Shown here piece by piece: positions 8,973 to 18,394 of a stretch of 64,000 bases of DNA (its first letter is position 1; each line of letters begins with the position of its first letter). The notes beneath the pieces are model-generated. The model made no database searches. It was not told the DNA's origin and was given only the letters and a program-made list of their open reading frames with translations. The translations under genes and the position numbers were made by a program. The stretch spans positions 212,815 through 276,814 of the forward strand of contig NZ_JACEFT010000002.1 in NCBI RefSeq assembly GCF_013697085.1, in the 5' to 3' direction. The DNA comes from Billgrantia kenyensis (lineage in GTDB: Bacteria > Pseudomonadota > Gammaproteobacteria > Pseudomonadales > Halomonadaceae).

Positions 8973-10223
8973 TCACTCCTCGAAGTTGGTCTCCGAGTAG
9001 AGAACCCGAACACGCAGGGTATGCTCCACCCTGCGCAGCGCCTCGAGTGCCTGCTCACCGTAGGCCTTGTCCACGTCGATGACCACGTAGCCCACTTTCT
9101 CGTTGGTCTGCAGGTACTGGCCGGAGATATTGATGCCGCTCTCCGACAGCACCCGGTTGATCTCGGTGAGTACGCCGGGCACGTTGTCGTGGATGTGCAG
9201 CACGCGATGCTTGTCCGGGTGTGCCGGCAGTGCCACCTCGGGGAAGTTGACCGCAGTGACCGTGGTGCCGTTGTCGGAGTAGGTGATCAGTTTCTCGGAC
9301 ACCTCGATGCCGATGTTCTCCTGCGCTTCCAGCGTCGAGCCGCCCACGTGGGGGGTCAGGATCACGTTGGGGATACCGCGCAGCGGGCTGACGAACTCCT
9401 CTTCGTTGCCCTTGGGCTCGACCGGGAAGACGTCGATGGCGGCGCCGTAGAGGCGGCCGGCTTCGAGTGCCTCGGCCAGGTCCTCGATCACTACCACGCT
9501 GCCGCGAGAGGCGTTGATCAGGATGCCGCTGGGCTTCATCAGTGCGAGTTGTTCCTTGGCGATCATCCACTTGGTGGAGGGCAGCTCGGGTACGTGGAGG
9601 CTGACCACGTCGGAGCGTGCCAGCAGCTCCTCGAGGCTGGCCACCTGACTGGCGTTGCCCATGCCGAGCTTGGTCACCACGTCGTAGAAGATGACGTTGA
9701 AGCCGAGAGATTCGGCCAGCACCGAGAGCTGGGAGCCGATGTTGCCGTAGCCGACGATGCCCAGGGTCTTGCCACGTGCCTCGTGGGAGTTTTTGGCGCT
9801 TTTCAGCCAGCCGCCCTGATGGGCGCGGGCATTCTTCTCGGGAATGCCGCGCAGCAGCATGATGGCCTCGGCCAGCACCAGCTCAGCCACGGAGCGGGTG
9901 TTGGAGTAGGGCGCGTTGAATACCGGAATGCCGCGCACGAGCGCTGCGCTGAGGTCGACCTGATTGGTGCCGATGCAGAAACAGCCCACGGCGTTGAGCT
10001 TTTCGGCGGCGGCGAACACGCGCTCGTTGAGCTGGGTGCGGGAACGAATGCCGAGGAAATGCACGTCGCTGATCTTCTCGATCAGCGACGCCTCGTCGAG
10101 CGAGGTGGGCAGGTGCTCAATGTTGGTGTAACCGGCATTCAGAAAATTGTCCACCGCGCTCTGGTGGACGCCCTCGAGCAGCAGGATCTTGATCTTGCTC
10201 TTGTCCAGGGACGTTTTGGCCAT
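8973..10223 (-). CDS. serA: D-3-phosphoglycerate dehydrogenase
   Basis: A 416-residue NAD-dependent 2-hydroxyacid dehydrogenase with a C-terminal ACT domain, the E. coli-type SerA layout (about 410 residues). The nucleotide-binding motif GIVGYGNIGSQL lies near residue 155. The catalytic Arg (NASRGS), Glu (PVEPKGNEEEF region) and His (LTPHVGGST) are visible. The ACT domain (VLHIHDNVPGVLTEINRVL) is the serine feedback site in the family. It catalyses the first committed step of serine synthesis. It is transcribed divergently from xseB across a 247-bp region. Confidence 0.97.
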   Translation of the reverse strand: MAKTSLDKSKIKILLLEGVHQSAVDNFLNAGYTNIEHLPTSLDEASLIEKISDVHFLGIRSRTQLNERVFAAAEKLNAVGCFCIGTNQVDLSAALVRGIPVFNAPYSNTRSVAELVLAEAIMLLRGIPEKNARAHQGGWLKSAKNSHEARGKTLGIVGYGNIGSQLSVLAESLGFNVIFYDVVTKLGMGNASQVASLEELLARSDVVSLHVPELPSTKWMIAKEQLALMKPSGILINASRGSVVVIEDLAEALEAGRLYGAAIDVFPVEPKGNEEEFVSPLRGIPNVILTPHVGGSTLEAQENIGIEVSEKLITYSDNGTTVTAVNFPEVALPAHPDKHRVLHIHDNVPGVLTEINRVLSESGINISGQYLQTNEKVGYVVIDVDKAYGEQALEALRRVEHTLRVRVLYSETNFEE

Positions 10224-10427
10224 GGTCGAATCAACCCCTTCTTGGTGCGCCGCGTGCTTGCTGGAAGACCGGAGGACGAAACGGCACGATGCCCTTCGGT
10301 TTCAGGCTGGAAACAGGGCGCTCATCTTAACACAGCCGATACGGTGCAAGATGAAAATGCTGTGTGGCGAAGATGAACGGGCTGCACGTAGCATGGCCCA
10401 GGCAGACGACCCCGGGGGCAGTGCGTG

Positions 10428-10433
10428 TATACT
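10428..10433 (+). promoter_or_regulatory. Possible -10 element for xseB-ispA-dxs
   Basis: TATACT lies 37 bases before the xseB start in the serA-xseB divergent region. No good -35 box is seen at 16-18 bases upstream (GACGAC is the nearest), so this is a weak prediction. Confidence 0.3.
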
Positions 10434-10470
10434 ATGCCTCCGGAAACAGCGGCGACGAGCTAGAGGTGTC

Positions 10471-10764
10471 ATGGCCGAGCGTGACGAACAGGCGGCGAGC
10501 GAGGTTGTGAGCGAGAGCAGTGAGGTCGATTTCGCCGCCACCGTAGAGAAACTGGAGCAACTGGTAGAGCGGCTGGAGTCTGGCGAACTCTCGCTGGAAG
10601 GCTCGCTTGCGGCCTTCGAGCAGGGCGTCGCCCTGACCCGCGATGCCCAGCGCCGCCTGGATGAAGCCGAGCTGCGCGTGCGCACCCTCATCGAGCGTCC
10701 CGACGGCAGTATCGACTTCGCCCCTTTCGATGCCCCCGCAGCGGAGGATGAGAGTGAACAGTGA
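10471..10764 (+). CDS. xseB: Exodeoxyribonuclease VII small subunit
   Basis: A 97-residue helical protein with the XseB signature (FAATVEKLEQLVERLESGELSLEGSLAAFEQG, then a short helix ending in RVRTLIERPDG). It pairs with XseA (not in the window) to degrade single-stranded DNA. ATG 10471 follows AGAGGTG; longer in-frame extensions upstream have no homology. The acidic tail is typical. It is the first gene of the conserved xseB-ispA-dxs operon and overlaps the chosen ispA start by 11 bases. Confidence 0.96.
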   Translation: MAERDEQAASEVVSESSEVDFAATVEKLEQLVERLESGELSLEGSLAAFEQGVALTRDAQRRLDEAELRVRTLIERPDGSIDFAPFDAPAAEDESEQ

Positions 10765-11638
10765 CGCCCTCGCCACCAGCCTGGCGGCCGACCGGGCGCG
10801 TGTCGATGCCTTCCTGACCCGTGCATTCGAGCGGCGGCAGTCGGCAGAGCCGCGCCTGGACGCCGCCATGCATCATGCCCTGCTGGTGGGAGGCAAGCGC
10901 CTGCGCCCGCTGCTGGTCTACCTCGCTGGACGTGCGCTGGGCGCCAGTGACGAGGCACTGGATGCCCCCGCTGCTGCCGTCGAACTGATTCACGCTTACT
11001 CGCTGGTGCACGACGACCTGCCGGCCATGGACGATGACGACCTGCGCCGTGGCCAGCCTACGGTGCACCGGGCCTTCGACGAGGCCACGGCGATACTCGC
11101 CGGTGATGCGCTGCAGACCCTGGCCTTCGAAACGCTGGCTCGTGCCGCGCATCCGCGTCTGCCGGCACTGATCCTTACCCTTGCCACGGCTGCTGGCCGT
11201 GACGGCATGGTGGGAGGACAGGCATTGGACCTGGCGGCCATTGGCGGCCACCCTGATGTCGAGGCACTGGCCACCATGCATGCGCACAAGACCGGCGCCT
11301 TGATCCGCGCGGCGGTGCATCTGGGCGCACTGACGGCGGTCGACGACCAGGACCCTCGCGTGGCGGCGCTGGACCGCTACGCCGAAGCGCTGGGGCTGGC
11401 ATTTCAGATACACGATGACGTCCTCGACGTTACCGGCGATACCCAGACCCTGGGCAAGACATCGGGGGCCGATGCCGCCCGCGATAAGCCGACCTACCCG
11501 GCCCTGCTGGGGCTGGATGGCGCTCGTCGTCGGGCCAGCGAGCTGACCGAGGAGGCGCTGGCCGCGCTGGCGCCGCTGGGCGAGTCGGGTTATCAGCTGG
11601 CCCAATTGGCCCGATACATGATCGAGCGCGACCACTAG
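10754..11638 (+). CDS. ispA: Farnesyl diphosphate synthase
   Basis: A 294-residue polyprenyl synthase. Both aspartate-rich motifs are present: DDLPAMDDDD near residue 85 and DDVLDVTGD near 223, plus GGKRLRP near the N-terminus. It condenses DMAPP and IPP to farnesyl diphosphate for ubiquinone and cell-wall lipid carriers. The GTG at 10754 is chosen because GGAGG (10743-10747) is 6 bases before it; the in-frame ATG at 10748 touches that GGAGG and leaves no spacing. The start lies inside the 3' end of xseB, implying translational coupling. Confidence 0.96.
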   Translation: MNSDALATSLAADRARVDAFLTRAFERRQSAEPRLDAAMHHALLVGGKRLRPLLVYLAGRALGASDEALDAPAAAVELIHAYSLVHDDLPAMDDDDLRRGQPTVHRAFDEATAILAGDALQTLAFETLARAAHPRLPALILTLATAAGRDGMVGGQALDLAAIGGHPDVEALATMHAHKTGALIRAAVHLGALTAVDDQDPRVAALDRYAEALGLAFQIHDDVLDVTGDTQTLGKTSGADAARDKPTYPALLGLDGARRRASELTEEALAALAPLGESGYQLAQLARYMIERDH

Positions 11639-11677
11639 CCGCCAAATGGCACGACAGCCAGGACGACCGAATCGCAC

Positions 11678-13585
11678 ATGAAGCTCTATGACGTAATTCC
11701 TGCAGAGCGCCCGGTGACTCCACTGCTCGACTCGCTGGATACGCCGGCGGCGCTGCGGGCCATGACCCAGGCTCAGCTGCTTCAGGTAGCCGACGAGCTG
11801 CGTGCCTACCTCCTTTACAGCGTAGGACGCAGCGGCGGCCACTTCGGTGCCGGCCTGGGCGTGGTGGAACTCACCGTGGCATTGCATCAAGCCCTGGAAA
11901 CGCCCCACGACCGCCTGGTGTGGGACGTCGGCCACCAGGCCTACCCGCACAAGATTCTTACCGGTCGACGCGAGGCCATGCCCAGCATTCGCCAGTACGC
12001 TGGCCTGGCGGCGTTTCCGCGCCGTGCCGAGTCGTCCTACGACACCTTCGGTGTGGGGCACTCCAGCACATCGATCTCGGCGGCGCTGGGCATGGCGCTG
12101 GCCAGTGCCACGAGTGGTGAAAAACGACGCGTCTGCGCGGTAATCGGCGACGGCGCGCTGACCGCGGGCATGGCCTTCGAGGCGCTGGCGCATGCCGGCC
12201 ATGTCGATGCCAACATGCTCGTGGTGCTCAACGATAACGAGATGTCTATCTCGGAGAACGTCGGTGGCATCGCCAGCTATCTGGCGGGCATCCTCTCCAG
12301 CAAGCCCTACCTTGCCTTCCGTGAAGAGGGCAAGCGGGTGCTGTCGCATTTGCCAGGAGCGCTGGAGCTGGCGAGGCGCACCGAGGAGCACATGAAGGGC
12401 ATGGTCAGCCCGGCCACGCTGTTCGAGGAGATGGGCTTCAATTACATCGGCCCGCTCGACGGCCACGACCTGCCCAACCTGATCCAGACCCTGCGTAACA
12501 TTCGCGACCTGGACGGCCCGCAGTTCCTGCACGTCAAGACCTGCAAGGGGCGCGGCTTCCTGCCCGCCGAGGCTGACCCCATCGGCTACCATGCCATCAC
12601 CAAGCTGGAAAAGAATGGTGAGGTGTCGAGCAGCAAGCCAGTCGCGCCGGTCAAGAAAAAGCCCAAGTATTGCAATGTCTTTGGCGAGTGGCTGTGCGAC
12701 ATGGCCGCCGTCGACCAGCGACTGATCGGCATCACCCCGGCGATGCGCGAAGGCTCCGACCTGATCCGCTTCTCCAAGGAGTACCCCGACCGCTACTACG
12801 ACGTGGCCATCGCCGAGCAGCATGCGGTGACCCTGGCCGCCGGCATGGCTTGCGAGGCAATGAAGCCGGTGGTGGCGATCTACTCCACCTTCCTGCAGCG
12901 CGGCTACGACCAGCTGATTCACGATGTGGCGGTGCAGGAGCTCGACGTCACCTTCGCCATCGACCGCGCCGGCCTGGTGGGCGAGGACGGCCCCACTCAC
13001 CACGGCAGCATGGACCTCTCCTACCTGCGCTGCGTACCCGGCATGGTGATCCTAGCCCCGGCCGACGAGGCCGAGTGCCGGGCCATGCTCAGCGCCGCCT
13101 ACCACTACCCGGGGCCCGCCGCGGTGCGCTACCCCCGCGGCAGCGGACCCGGCGTGACGATTCCCGCTCATCTCGAGCCCATGGCGATCGGCAAGGCCGA
13201 GCTGCGCCGCGAGAGTGGCGCCGAGCCCGGCAAGCGGGTGGCCCTGCTTGCTTTCGGCAGCCTCAATGGCCCAGCGGTCGAGGTAGCCGACTCTCTCGAT
13301 GCCACCCACCTCAACATGCGTTCGGTCAAGCCGCTCGACCGTGACGCCATCCTGGCTGCTGCAGCCGACCACGACCTGCTGGTCACGCTGGAGGAGAACG
13401 TCGTGGCTGGCGGTGCCGGCAGCGGCGTGAACGAACTGCTCGCCGCCGAAGGCGTTCAGGTCGCCACCCTCAACCTGGGGTTGCCCGACGCCTTCGTCGA
13501 ACATGGCAAGCCCGGCGAACTGCTGGCCGAGTGTGGCCTGGATGCCACCGGCATCGAGGCGTCGATTCACGCACGACTCGCTTGA
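11678..13585 (+). CDS. dxs: 1-deoxy-D-xylulose-5-phosphate synthase
   Basis: A 635-residue thiamine-diphosphate transketolase-like enzyme, first step of the MEP isoprenoid pathway. The TPP motif [14 protein letters not shown]...[10 protein letters not shown] is near residue 153, the [19 protein letters not shown] segment is N-terminal, and the pyrimidine-binding domain has [15 protein letters not shown] near 373. Length matches the family (about 620). It supplies the precursors used by the adjacent ispA and is followed by a GC-rich hairpin. Confidence 0.97.
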   Translation: MKLYDVIPAERPVTPLLDSLDTPAALRAMTQAQLLQVADELRAYLLYSVGRSGGHFGAGLGVVELTVALHQALETPHDRLVWDVGHQAYPHKILTGRREAMPSIRQYAGLAAFPRRAESSYDTFGVGHSSTSISAALGMALASATSGEKRRVCAVIGDGALTAGMAFEALAHAGHVDANMLVVLNDNEMSISENVGGIASYLAGILSSKPYLAFREEGKRVLSHLPGALELARRTEEHMKGMVSPATLFEEMGFNYIGPLDGHDLPNLIQTLRNIRDLDGPQFLHVKTCKGRGFLPAEADPIGYHAITKLEKNGEVSSSKPVAPVKKKPKYCNVFGEWLCDMAAVDQRLIGITPAMREGSDLIRFSKEYPDRYYDVAIAEQHAVTLAAGMACEAMKPVVAIYSTFLQRGYDQLIHDVAVQELDVTFAIDRAGLVGEDGPTHHGSMDLSYLRCVPGMVILAPADEAECRAMLSAAYHYPGPAAVRYPRGSGPGVTIPAHLEPMAIGKAELRRESGAEPGKRVALLAFGSLNGPAVEVADSLDATHLNMRSVKPLDRDAILAAAADHDLLVTLEENVVAGGAGSGVNELLAAEGVQVATLNLGLPDAFVEHGKPGELLAECGLDATGIEASIHARLA

Positions 13586-13591
13586 AACTAA

Positions 13592-13616
13592 CGGCCGGGC
13601 TTCTCATGCCCGGCCG
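13592..13616 (+). terminator. Hairpin after dxs, probable terminator
   Basis: A perfect 9-bp stem CGGCCGGGC / GCCCGGCCG with a 7-base loop starts 7 bases after the dxs stop. The downstream T-content is modest (ACGTTTCTC), so it may be a leaky terminator. Confidence 0.65.
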
Positions 13617-14066
13617 ACGTTTCTCATCCCCTCGTGTTCTTTCCTCATGCCGCCGCCTTTCCGACAACGTTATCGGGCGAGGTTATTGGCACATTGGCTT
13701 GCCCTATATTTCTTATATTGGTGTAGCTAATTTCCTACATGCGGTGTAATCCATGCGCTGCTTCTTATGTAGGCACATGCCGGCACAGAAAGAGGGAGCC
13801 GCACCGCTACAGGAGCGGCAGTGAATCCATGTAATCTAATACGCCGTGATGTATCCGGGTTGTAACCTCCTCCTGCTGGCCCCTGCCGTTTGGCACGGTC
13901 TTAAAGTCTGATTACCCTCTCGCCTCACGAGCAAGGGTGACAACGTTTCTCACTTGAGTGCTGACCGCACCTGGCCGGGCATTTCCGGCCGGTGGGGACA
14001 GGGTATGGCACGTCGTCGTCACAGCATTGCGAATTCAAACAAGGCGGCCCATCAGGGAGCTTCTCC
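13617..14066. other. Long AT-richer leader/promoter region before the T6SS operon
   Basis: About 450 bases between the dxs hairpin and tssB have no convincing gene; short open frames lack ribosome sites and codon bias. The part from about 13660 to 13860 is noticeably AT-richer than its surroundings. At 13686-13702 there is a near match to a sigma-54 promoter (TTGGCAC...TTGC), but the GG-to-GC gap is 11 instead of the strict 10. The region presumably holds the main T6SS promoter and a long untranslated leader; I cannot place the start point. Confidence 0.5.
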
Positions 14067-14576
14067 ATGGCGAAGGAAGGAACCGTTGCGCCGAAAGAGC
14101 GCATCAACATCAAGTACGTGCCGGCTACCGGCGACCAGCAGGCGGAAACCGAGCTGCCGCTCAAGCTGCTGGTGGTAGGCGACTTCAAGGGTGGCGCCGA
14201 GGCCACGCCGATCGAGGAGCGGGAAAAGGTCTCGGTGGACAAGAACAACTTCAAGTCGGTGATGCGCGAAGCCGGACTCGGGCTCACAGCCAGCGTGCCC
14301 AATCGCCTCGAGGAGGGCGAGGAGGCCGGCGACCTGGCGGTCAACCTCCAGTTCAAGTCGCTCGAAGACTTCACTCCTGACAGCGTGGCCCGCCAGGTGC
14401 CCGAACTGCGCAAGCTGGTCGAGCTGCGCGAGGCGCTGGTGGCGCTCAAGGGGCCGCTGGGCAACGTCCCAGCGTTCCGTGACCAGCTGCAGAAGCTGAT
14501 GGAGAGCGATGAAGCGCGCACGCAGCTGCTCGCCGAACTCGAGCTGCTGGACACTCCTGACGACGCCAAGAGCTGA
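14067..14576 (+). CDS. tssB: T6SS sheath small subunit TssB (VipA)
   Basis: A 169-residue protein with the TssB/VipA pattern: PKERINIKYVPATGD near the N-terminus, LPLKLLVVGDFKG, and the DFTPDSVARQVPEL helix that contacts TssC. It forms the contractile sheath with TssC in the cytoplasm. ATG 14067 follows AGGGAGC; longer upstream frames are not supported. It is the first gene of the T6SS operon. Confidence 0.95.
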   Translation: MAKEGTVAPKERINIKYVPATGDQQAETELPLKLLVVGDFKGGAEATPIEEREKVSVDKNNFKSVMREAGLGLTASVPNRLEEGEEAGDLAVNLQFKSLEDFTPDSVARQVPELRKLVELREALVALKGPLGNVPAFRDQLQKLMESDEARTQLLAELELLDTPDDAKS

Positions 14577-14660
14577 GGCTTCCGCGTCACAGAGGCATTC
14601 CGGGAGCGCGCCGACAGCGCATGACGTTCCCGGCCAGGCAAAGGATTCGAGGCACCTACA

Positions 14661-16142
14661 ATGAGCGAAATGGCACAGACGCAGGGGCAGGCCGCCGAGG
14701 CCCAGGCCGAGGGCTCCCTTCTCGATCAGGTGATGGCGCAGACCCGCCTGGCGCCGTCCGAGGACGGTTACGACATCGCCAAGCAGGGCGTGGCCGCCTT
14801 CATTGCCGAGCTGCTGCGCAGCGACGATGCGGCACCGCAGGTCAACAAGGCGGTGGTGGACCGCATGATCGTCGAGCTCGACCGCAAGATCGGCAGCCAG
14901 GTCGACGAGATCCTGCACGACCGCGGCTTCCAGCAGATCGAATCGGCCTGGCGCGGGCTCAAGCTGCTGGTCGACCGCACCGACTTCCGCCAGAACATCA
15001 AGCTCGACCTGCTGCATGCCACCAAGGAAGAGCTGCTGGAGGACTTCGAGTTCGCGCCGGAGCTCAGCCAGAGCGGGCTCTACCAGCACGTCTACGCGAC
15101 CGAGTACGGTCAGTTCGGCGGCGAGCCGGTGGGTGCCATCATCGGCAACTACGACTTCTCGCCCTCGACCCCCGACATCAAGCTGCTGCAGTTCACCGCC
15201 GCAGTGGGCGCCATGGCTCACGCGCCGTTCCTCTCCTCGGTGGCGCCGAGCTTCTTCGGCATCGACAGCTTCCAGGAGCTGCCCAACATCAAGGACTTCA
15301 AGGCGATCTTCGAAGGGCCCAAGTACGCTCGCTGGCGCAGCCTGCGCGAGTCCGAGGACGCCCGCTACCTGGGCCTGACCGCGCCGCGCTTCCTGCTGCG
15401 TATGCCCTATGACCCGGTCGAGAACCCGGTCAAGACCTTCCACTACCGCGAGACGGTCAGCGAGAGCCACGAGGACTACCTGTGGGGCAACACCGCCTAC
15501 CTGCTCGCCGAGCGTCTCACCGACAGCTTCGCCAAGTACCGCTGGTGCCCCAACATCATCGGTCCGCAGAGCGGCGGTGCGGTGGAGAACCTGCCGGTGC
15601 ACACCTACGAGGCGCTGGGCCAGCTGCAGGCCAAGATTCCTACCGAGGTGCTGGTCACCGACCGCCGAGAGTTCGAGATGGCCGAAGAGGGCTTCATCTC
15701 GCTGACCATGCGCAAGGGCAGCGACAACGCCGCCTTCTTCTCGGCCAACTCGGTGCAGAAGCCCAAGGTCTTCCCCAACACCCCCGAGGGCAAGGCTGCC
15801 GAGACCAACTACAAGCTCGGCACCCAGTTGCCCTACATGTTCATCATCAACCGCCTGGCTCACTACATCAAAGTGCTGCAGCGTGAGCAGATCGGCTCCT
15901 GGAAGGAGCGTCAGGATCTCGAGCGCGAGCTCAACGTGTGGATTCGCCAGTACGTCGCCGACCAGGAGAATCCCCCGGCCGAGGTGCGCAGCCGCCGTCC
16001 GCTGCGCGCCGCCTCGATCCAGGTCTCCGACGTCGAGGGCGATCCGGGCTGGTACCAGGTCTCCATGTCCGTGCGTCCGCACTTCAAGTACATGGGCGCC
16101 AACTTCGAGCTGTCGCTGGTGGGTCGTCTGGACAAGGAGTAA
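14661..16142 (+). CDS. tssC: T6SS sheath large subunit TssC (VipB)
   Basis: A 493-residue protein with the family landmarks: QVNKAVVDRMIVELDRKI, ESAWRGLKLLVDRTDF, GNYDFSPSTPDIKLL, APRFLLRMPYDP and the C-terminal sheath strand FKYMGANFELSLVGRLDKE. Length is as expected (about 490-500). Together with TssB it forms the sheath that contracts to propel the Hcp-VgrG tube. It starts 84 bases after tssB, in the same transcription unit. Confidence 0.97.
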   Translation: MSEMAQTQGQAAEAQAEGSLLDQVMAQTRLAPSEDGYDIAKQGVAAFIAELLRSDDAAPQVNKAVVDRMIVELDRKIGSQVDEILHDRGFQQIESAWRGLKLLVDRTDFRQNIKLDLLHATKEELLEDFEFAPELSQSGLYQHVYATEYGQFGGEPVGAIIGNYDFSPSTPDIKLLQFTAAVGAMAHAPFLSSVAPSFFGIDSFQELPNIKDFKAIFEGPKYARWRSLRESEDARYLGLTAPRFLLRMPYDPVENPVKTFHYRETVSESHEDYLWGNTAYLLAERLTDSFAKYRWCPNIIGPQSGGAVENLPVHTYEALGQLQAKIPTEVLVTDRREFEMAEEGFISLTMRKGSDNAAFFSANSVQKPKVFPNTPEGKAAETNYKLGTQLPYMFIINRLAHYIKVLQREQIGSWKERQDLERELNVWIRQYVADQENPPAEVRSRRPLRAASIQVSDVEGDPGWYQVSMSVRPHFKYMGANFELSLVGRLDKE

Positions 16143-16157
16143 GGGGAGGGCGCGGCC

Positions 16158-16589
16158 ATGACGATTCACCGTGGTGGCGTGCTCGGCAACCGGCTGTTCG
16201 AACGCTTGGCGACTCCCGAGAGAAGCGAGAGCGGCGGCGCCGAGGCGAGCCTTGCCGAGATCGTCGAGTCCATCAAGCGCCATCTGGTCGATCTGCTCAA
16301 CAGCCACCCGGGGCACAGCGAATGTGCCCCGGAGCTGGGGCTCCTCGACTTCAATGACGCGACCATCGGCGTGCTCGACCTGGAGCGCAACATCCAGCGT
16401 GCCATTCGCCAGTGCATCGAGCGGTTCGAGCCGCGCGTGCGGCAGGTGGAAGTGGAGTCGCTGCCGCGTGGCAGCGACCCCTTGCAGCTGCGCTTCCAGG
16501 TGCACGCCACGGTGGATCTCGGCCGCGACCAGGGCCAGGCCACCATCGATCTGCTGCTCAACGACAAACGCTACCAGTGCCTGAACTGA
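16158..16589 (+). CDS. tssE: T6SS baseplate protein TssE (gp25-like)
   Basis: A 143-residue gp25/lysozyme-fold baseplate component. The region SIKRHLVDLLNSHPGHSECAPELGLLDFND near residues 35-65 is the family core, followed by IQRAIRQCIERFEPR and a C-terminal sheet. It joins TssF, TssG and TssK in the baseplate wedge. It starts 15 bases after tssC. Confidence 0.94.
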   Translation: MTIHRGGVLGNRLFERLATPERSESGGAEASLAEIVESIKRHLVDLLNSHPGHSECAPELGLLDFNDATIGVLDLERNIQRAIRQCIERFEPRVRQVEVESLPRGSDPLQLRFQVHATVDLGRDQGQATIDLLLNDKRYQCLN

Positions 16590-16630
16590 GTACCCAAGCC
16601 GATTAGCCCCAGCCAGGAAGCGAGGCGTGC

Positions 16631-18394
16631 ATGCTCAATCGTTATTACCGGGACGAGCTCGACTACCTGAAGCTGCAGGGGCGGGAGTTCGCCGAGGCCA
16701 ACCCCGGCCTCAGCCGTTTCCTCTCCGAGCGCAGCACGGACCCGGACGTCGAGCGCCTGCTGGAAGGCTTTGCCTTTCTCACCGGACGCATGCGCGAGAA
16801 GGTCGAGGACGAGTTCCCCGAGCTGACCCACTCGCTGATCTCCATGCTGTGGCCCAACTATCTGCGCCCGGTGCCGAGCATGACGATCATGCAGTTCACG
16901 CCCAACAAGGGCGCCTTGAGCGGACGCCAGGAGGTGCCCGCCGGCACCACGCTGGCGGCGCGGCCCATCGACGGCACCGCGTGTCGCTTCCGTATCTGCC
17001 ACGACGTGGCGCTCTATCCGCTGATGCATGCCGGCGTGGAGGCGCGCCACTCCCGTGAGTCCTCGATCGTCGAGCTGGCCCTCGACGTGGACGGCGACCA
17101 GTCGCTGGATGCGCTGGGCATCGACAACCTGCGCCTGCACCTGGGCGGAGGCGGCTATACCGCACGCACGCTCTATCTGTGGCTGGGCCACTATCTGTCG
17201 CGCCTGGAGCTGGAGATCGACGGCGCCGTGGTACCGCTGCCCCGCGGCATGCTCTCTCCGGTGGGCTTCGAGCGCGAGCACGCGCTGCTGCCCTATCCGC
17301 GCAACGTGCACCAGGGCTATCGCATCCTGCAGGAGTACCTGTGCTTTCCCGAGGCCTTCCACTTCGTCGATCTGGTGGGGCTGGGTCGGCTGCTGCCGCC
17401 GCGCCAGGCCTCGCGCATCGTGCTGCGCTTCGTCTTCTCGCGCACGCTGCCGGCAGATGCCAAGGTGCGCGACGAGCATCTGGCGTTGTTCTGCGCCCCG
17501 GCCATCAACCTGTTCAGCCACGACGCCGACCCCATCGACCTCAACGGCGAGCGCAGCGAGTACCGCATTCGCCCCAGCAGCCGTGCGGCGGAGCACTACG
17601 AGGTGTTCAGCGTCGACGCGGTACAGGGTTGGCTGGAGGGCGACAGCGGCAAGATGCGCGGCGAGCCGCGTCAGTACGTGCCGTTCGAGAGCTTCCAGCA
17701 CCAGATCGAACGTGATCGCGGCCGTGAGGCACGCTATTTCCGCGTGCGGGTGCGCGACAGCCTGCGCGGCGACGGCTTCGACCACGACATCGCCTTCGTG
17801 CGCGGCGACGAGCAAGCCTGCGTCGGCATGCGCGAGACCATCTCGCTGCGCCTGACCTGCAGCAACCGCACCCTGCCCGAGCGCCTGGCGGTGGGCGACA
17901 TCATCGCCTCCACCGACACCAGCCCGGTGTTCGCCGCCTATCGCAACATCACCCGGCCCACCCCGGCGCTGCGTCCTACCCTGGACGGCAGCCTGCTGTG
18001 GACGCTGATTTCCAACCTTTCGCTCAACTACCTGTCGCTGCTCGAGCGCGATGCGCTGTGCTCGGTGCTGCGGGCCTACGACTTCCGCGCCTTGGTCGAC
18101 CGCCAGGCCGAGCGGGTGTCGCAGAAGCGTCTGGCCGGCGTGCTTAACATCGAGACCCGCTCCATCGACCGGCTCAAGCGTGGTCTGCCGGTACGCGGCC
18201 TGCGCTCGGTCATGACCCTGGACCAGGAAGCCTTCGGCGACGAGGGCAGCCTCTATTTGTTCGGCAGCGTGCTGGCACGATTCTTCTCGCTCTACGCCAG
18301 CATCAACTCGTTCCACGAACTCCACGTCGTCAATCGTCACAACCAGGAACGTTACGCATGGACCTTACAGTCGGGCCAACAACCCCTGATCTAG
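16631..18394 (+). CDS. tssF: T6SS baseplate protein TssF
   Basis: A 587-residue protein beginning MLNRYYRDELDYLK, the near-invariant TssF opening, followed by FAEANPGLSRFLSERSTDPDVERLLEGFAFL. It has the usual length. TssF forms the baseplate wedge with TssG. Its 3' end overlaps tssG by 37 bases, suggesting coupled translation of the two partners. Confidence 0.96.
   Translation: MLNRYYRDELDYLKLQGREFAEANPGLSRFLSERSTDPDVERLLEGFAFLTGRMREKVEDEFPELTHSLISMLWPNYLRPVPSMTIMQFTPNKGALSGRQEVPAGTTLAARPIDGTACRFRICHDVALYPLMHAGVEARHSRESSIVELALDVDGDQSLDALGIDNLRLHLGGGGYTARTLYLWLGHYLSRLELEIDGAVVPLPRGMLSPVGFEREHALLPYPRNVHQGYRILQEYLCFPEAFHFVDLVGLGRLLPPRQASRIVLRFVFSRTLPADAKVRDEHLALFCAPAINLFSHDADPIDLNGERSEYRIRPSSRAAEHYEVFSVDAVQGWLEGDSGKMRGEPRQYVPFESFQHQIERDRGREARYFRVRVRDSLRGDGFDHDIAFVRGDEQACVGMRETISLRLTCSNRTLPERLAVGDIIASTDTSPVFAAYRNITRPTPALRPTLDGSLLWTLISNLSLNYLSLLERDALCSVLRAYDFRALVDRQAERVSQKRLAGVLNIETRSIDRLKRGLPVRGLRSVMTLDQEAFGDEGSLYLFGSVLARFFSLYASINSFHELHVVNRHNQERYAWTLQSGQQPLI

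Noticed and set aside
13686..13702. Sigma-54 promoter before tssB (TTGGCAC...TTGC)
   Set aside because: The GG and GC are separated by 11 bases, and sigma-54 promoters need 10. Kept only as a note in the leader region.
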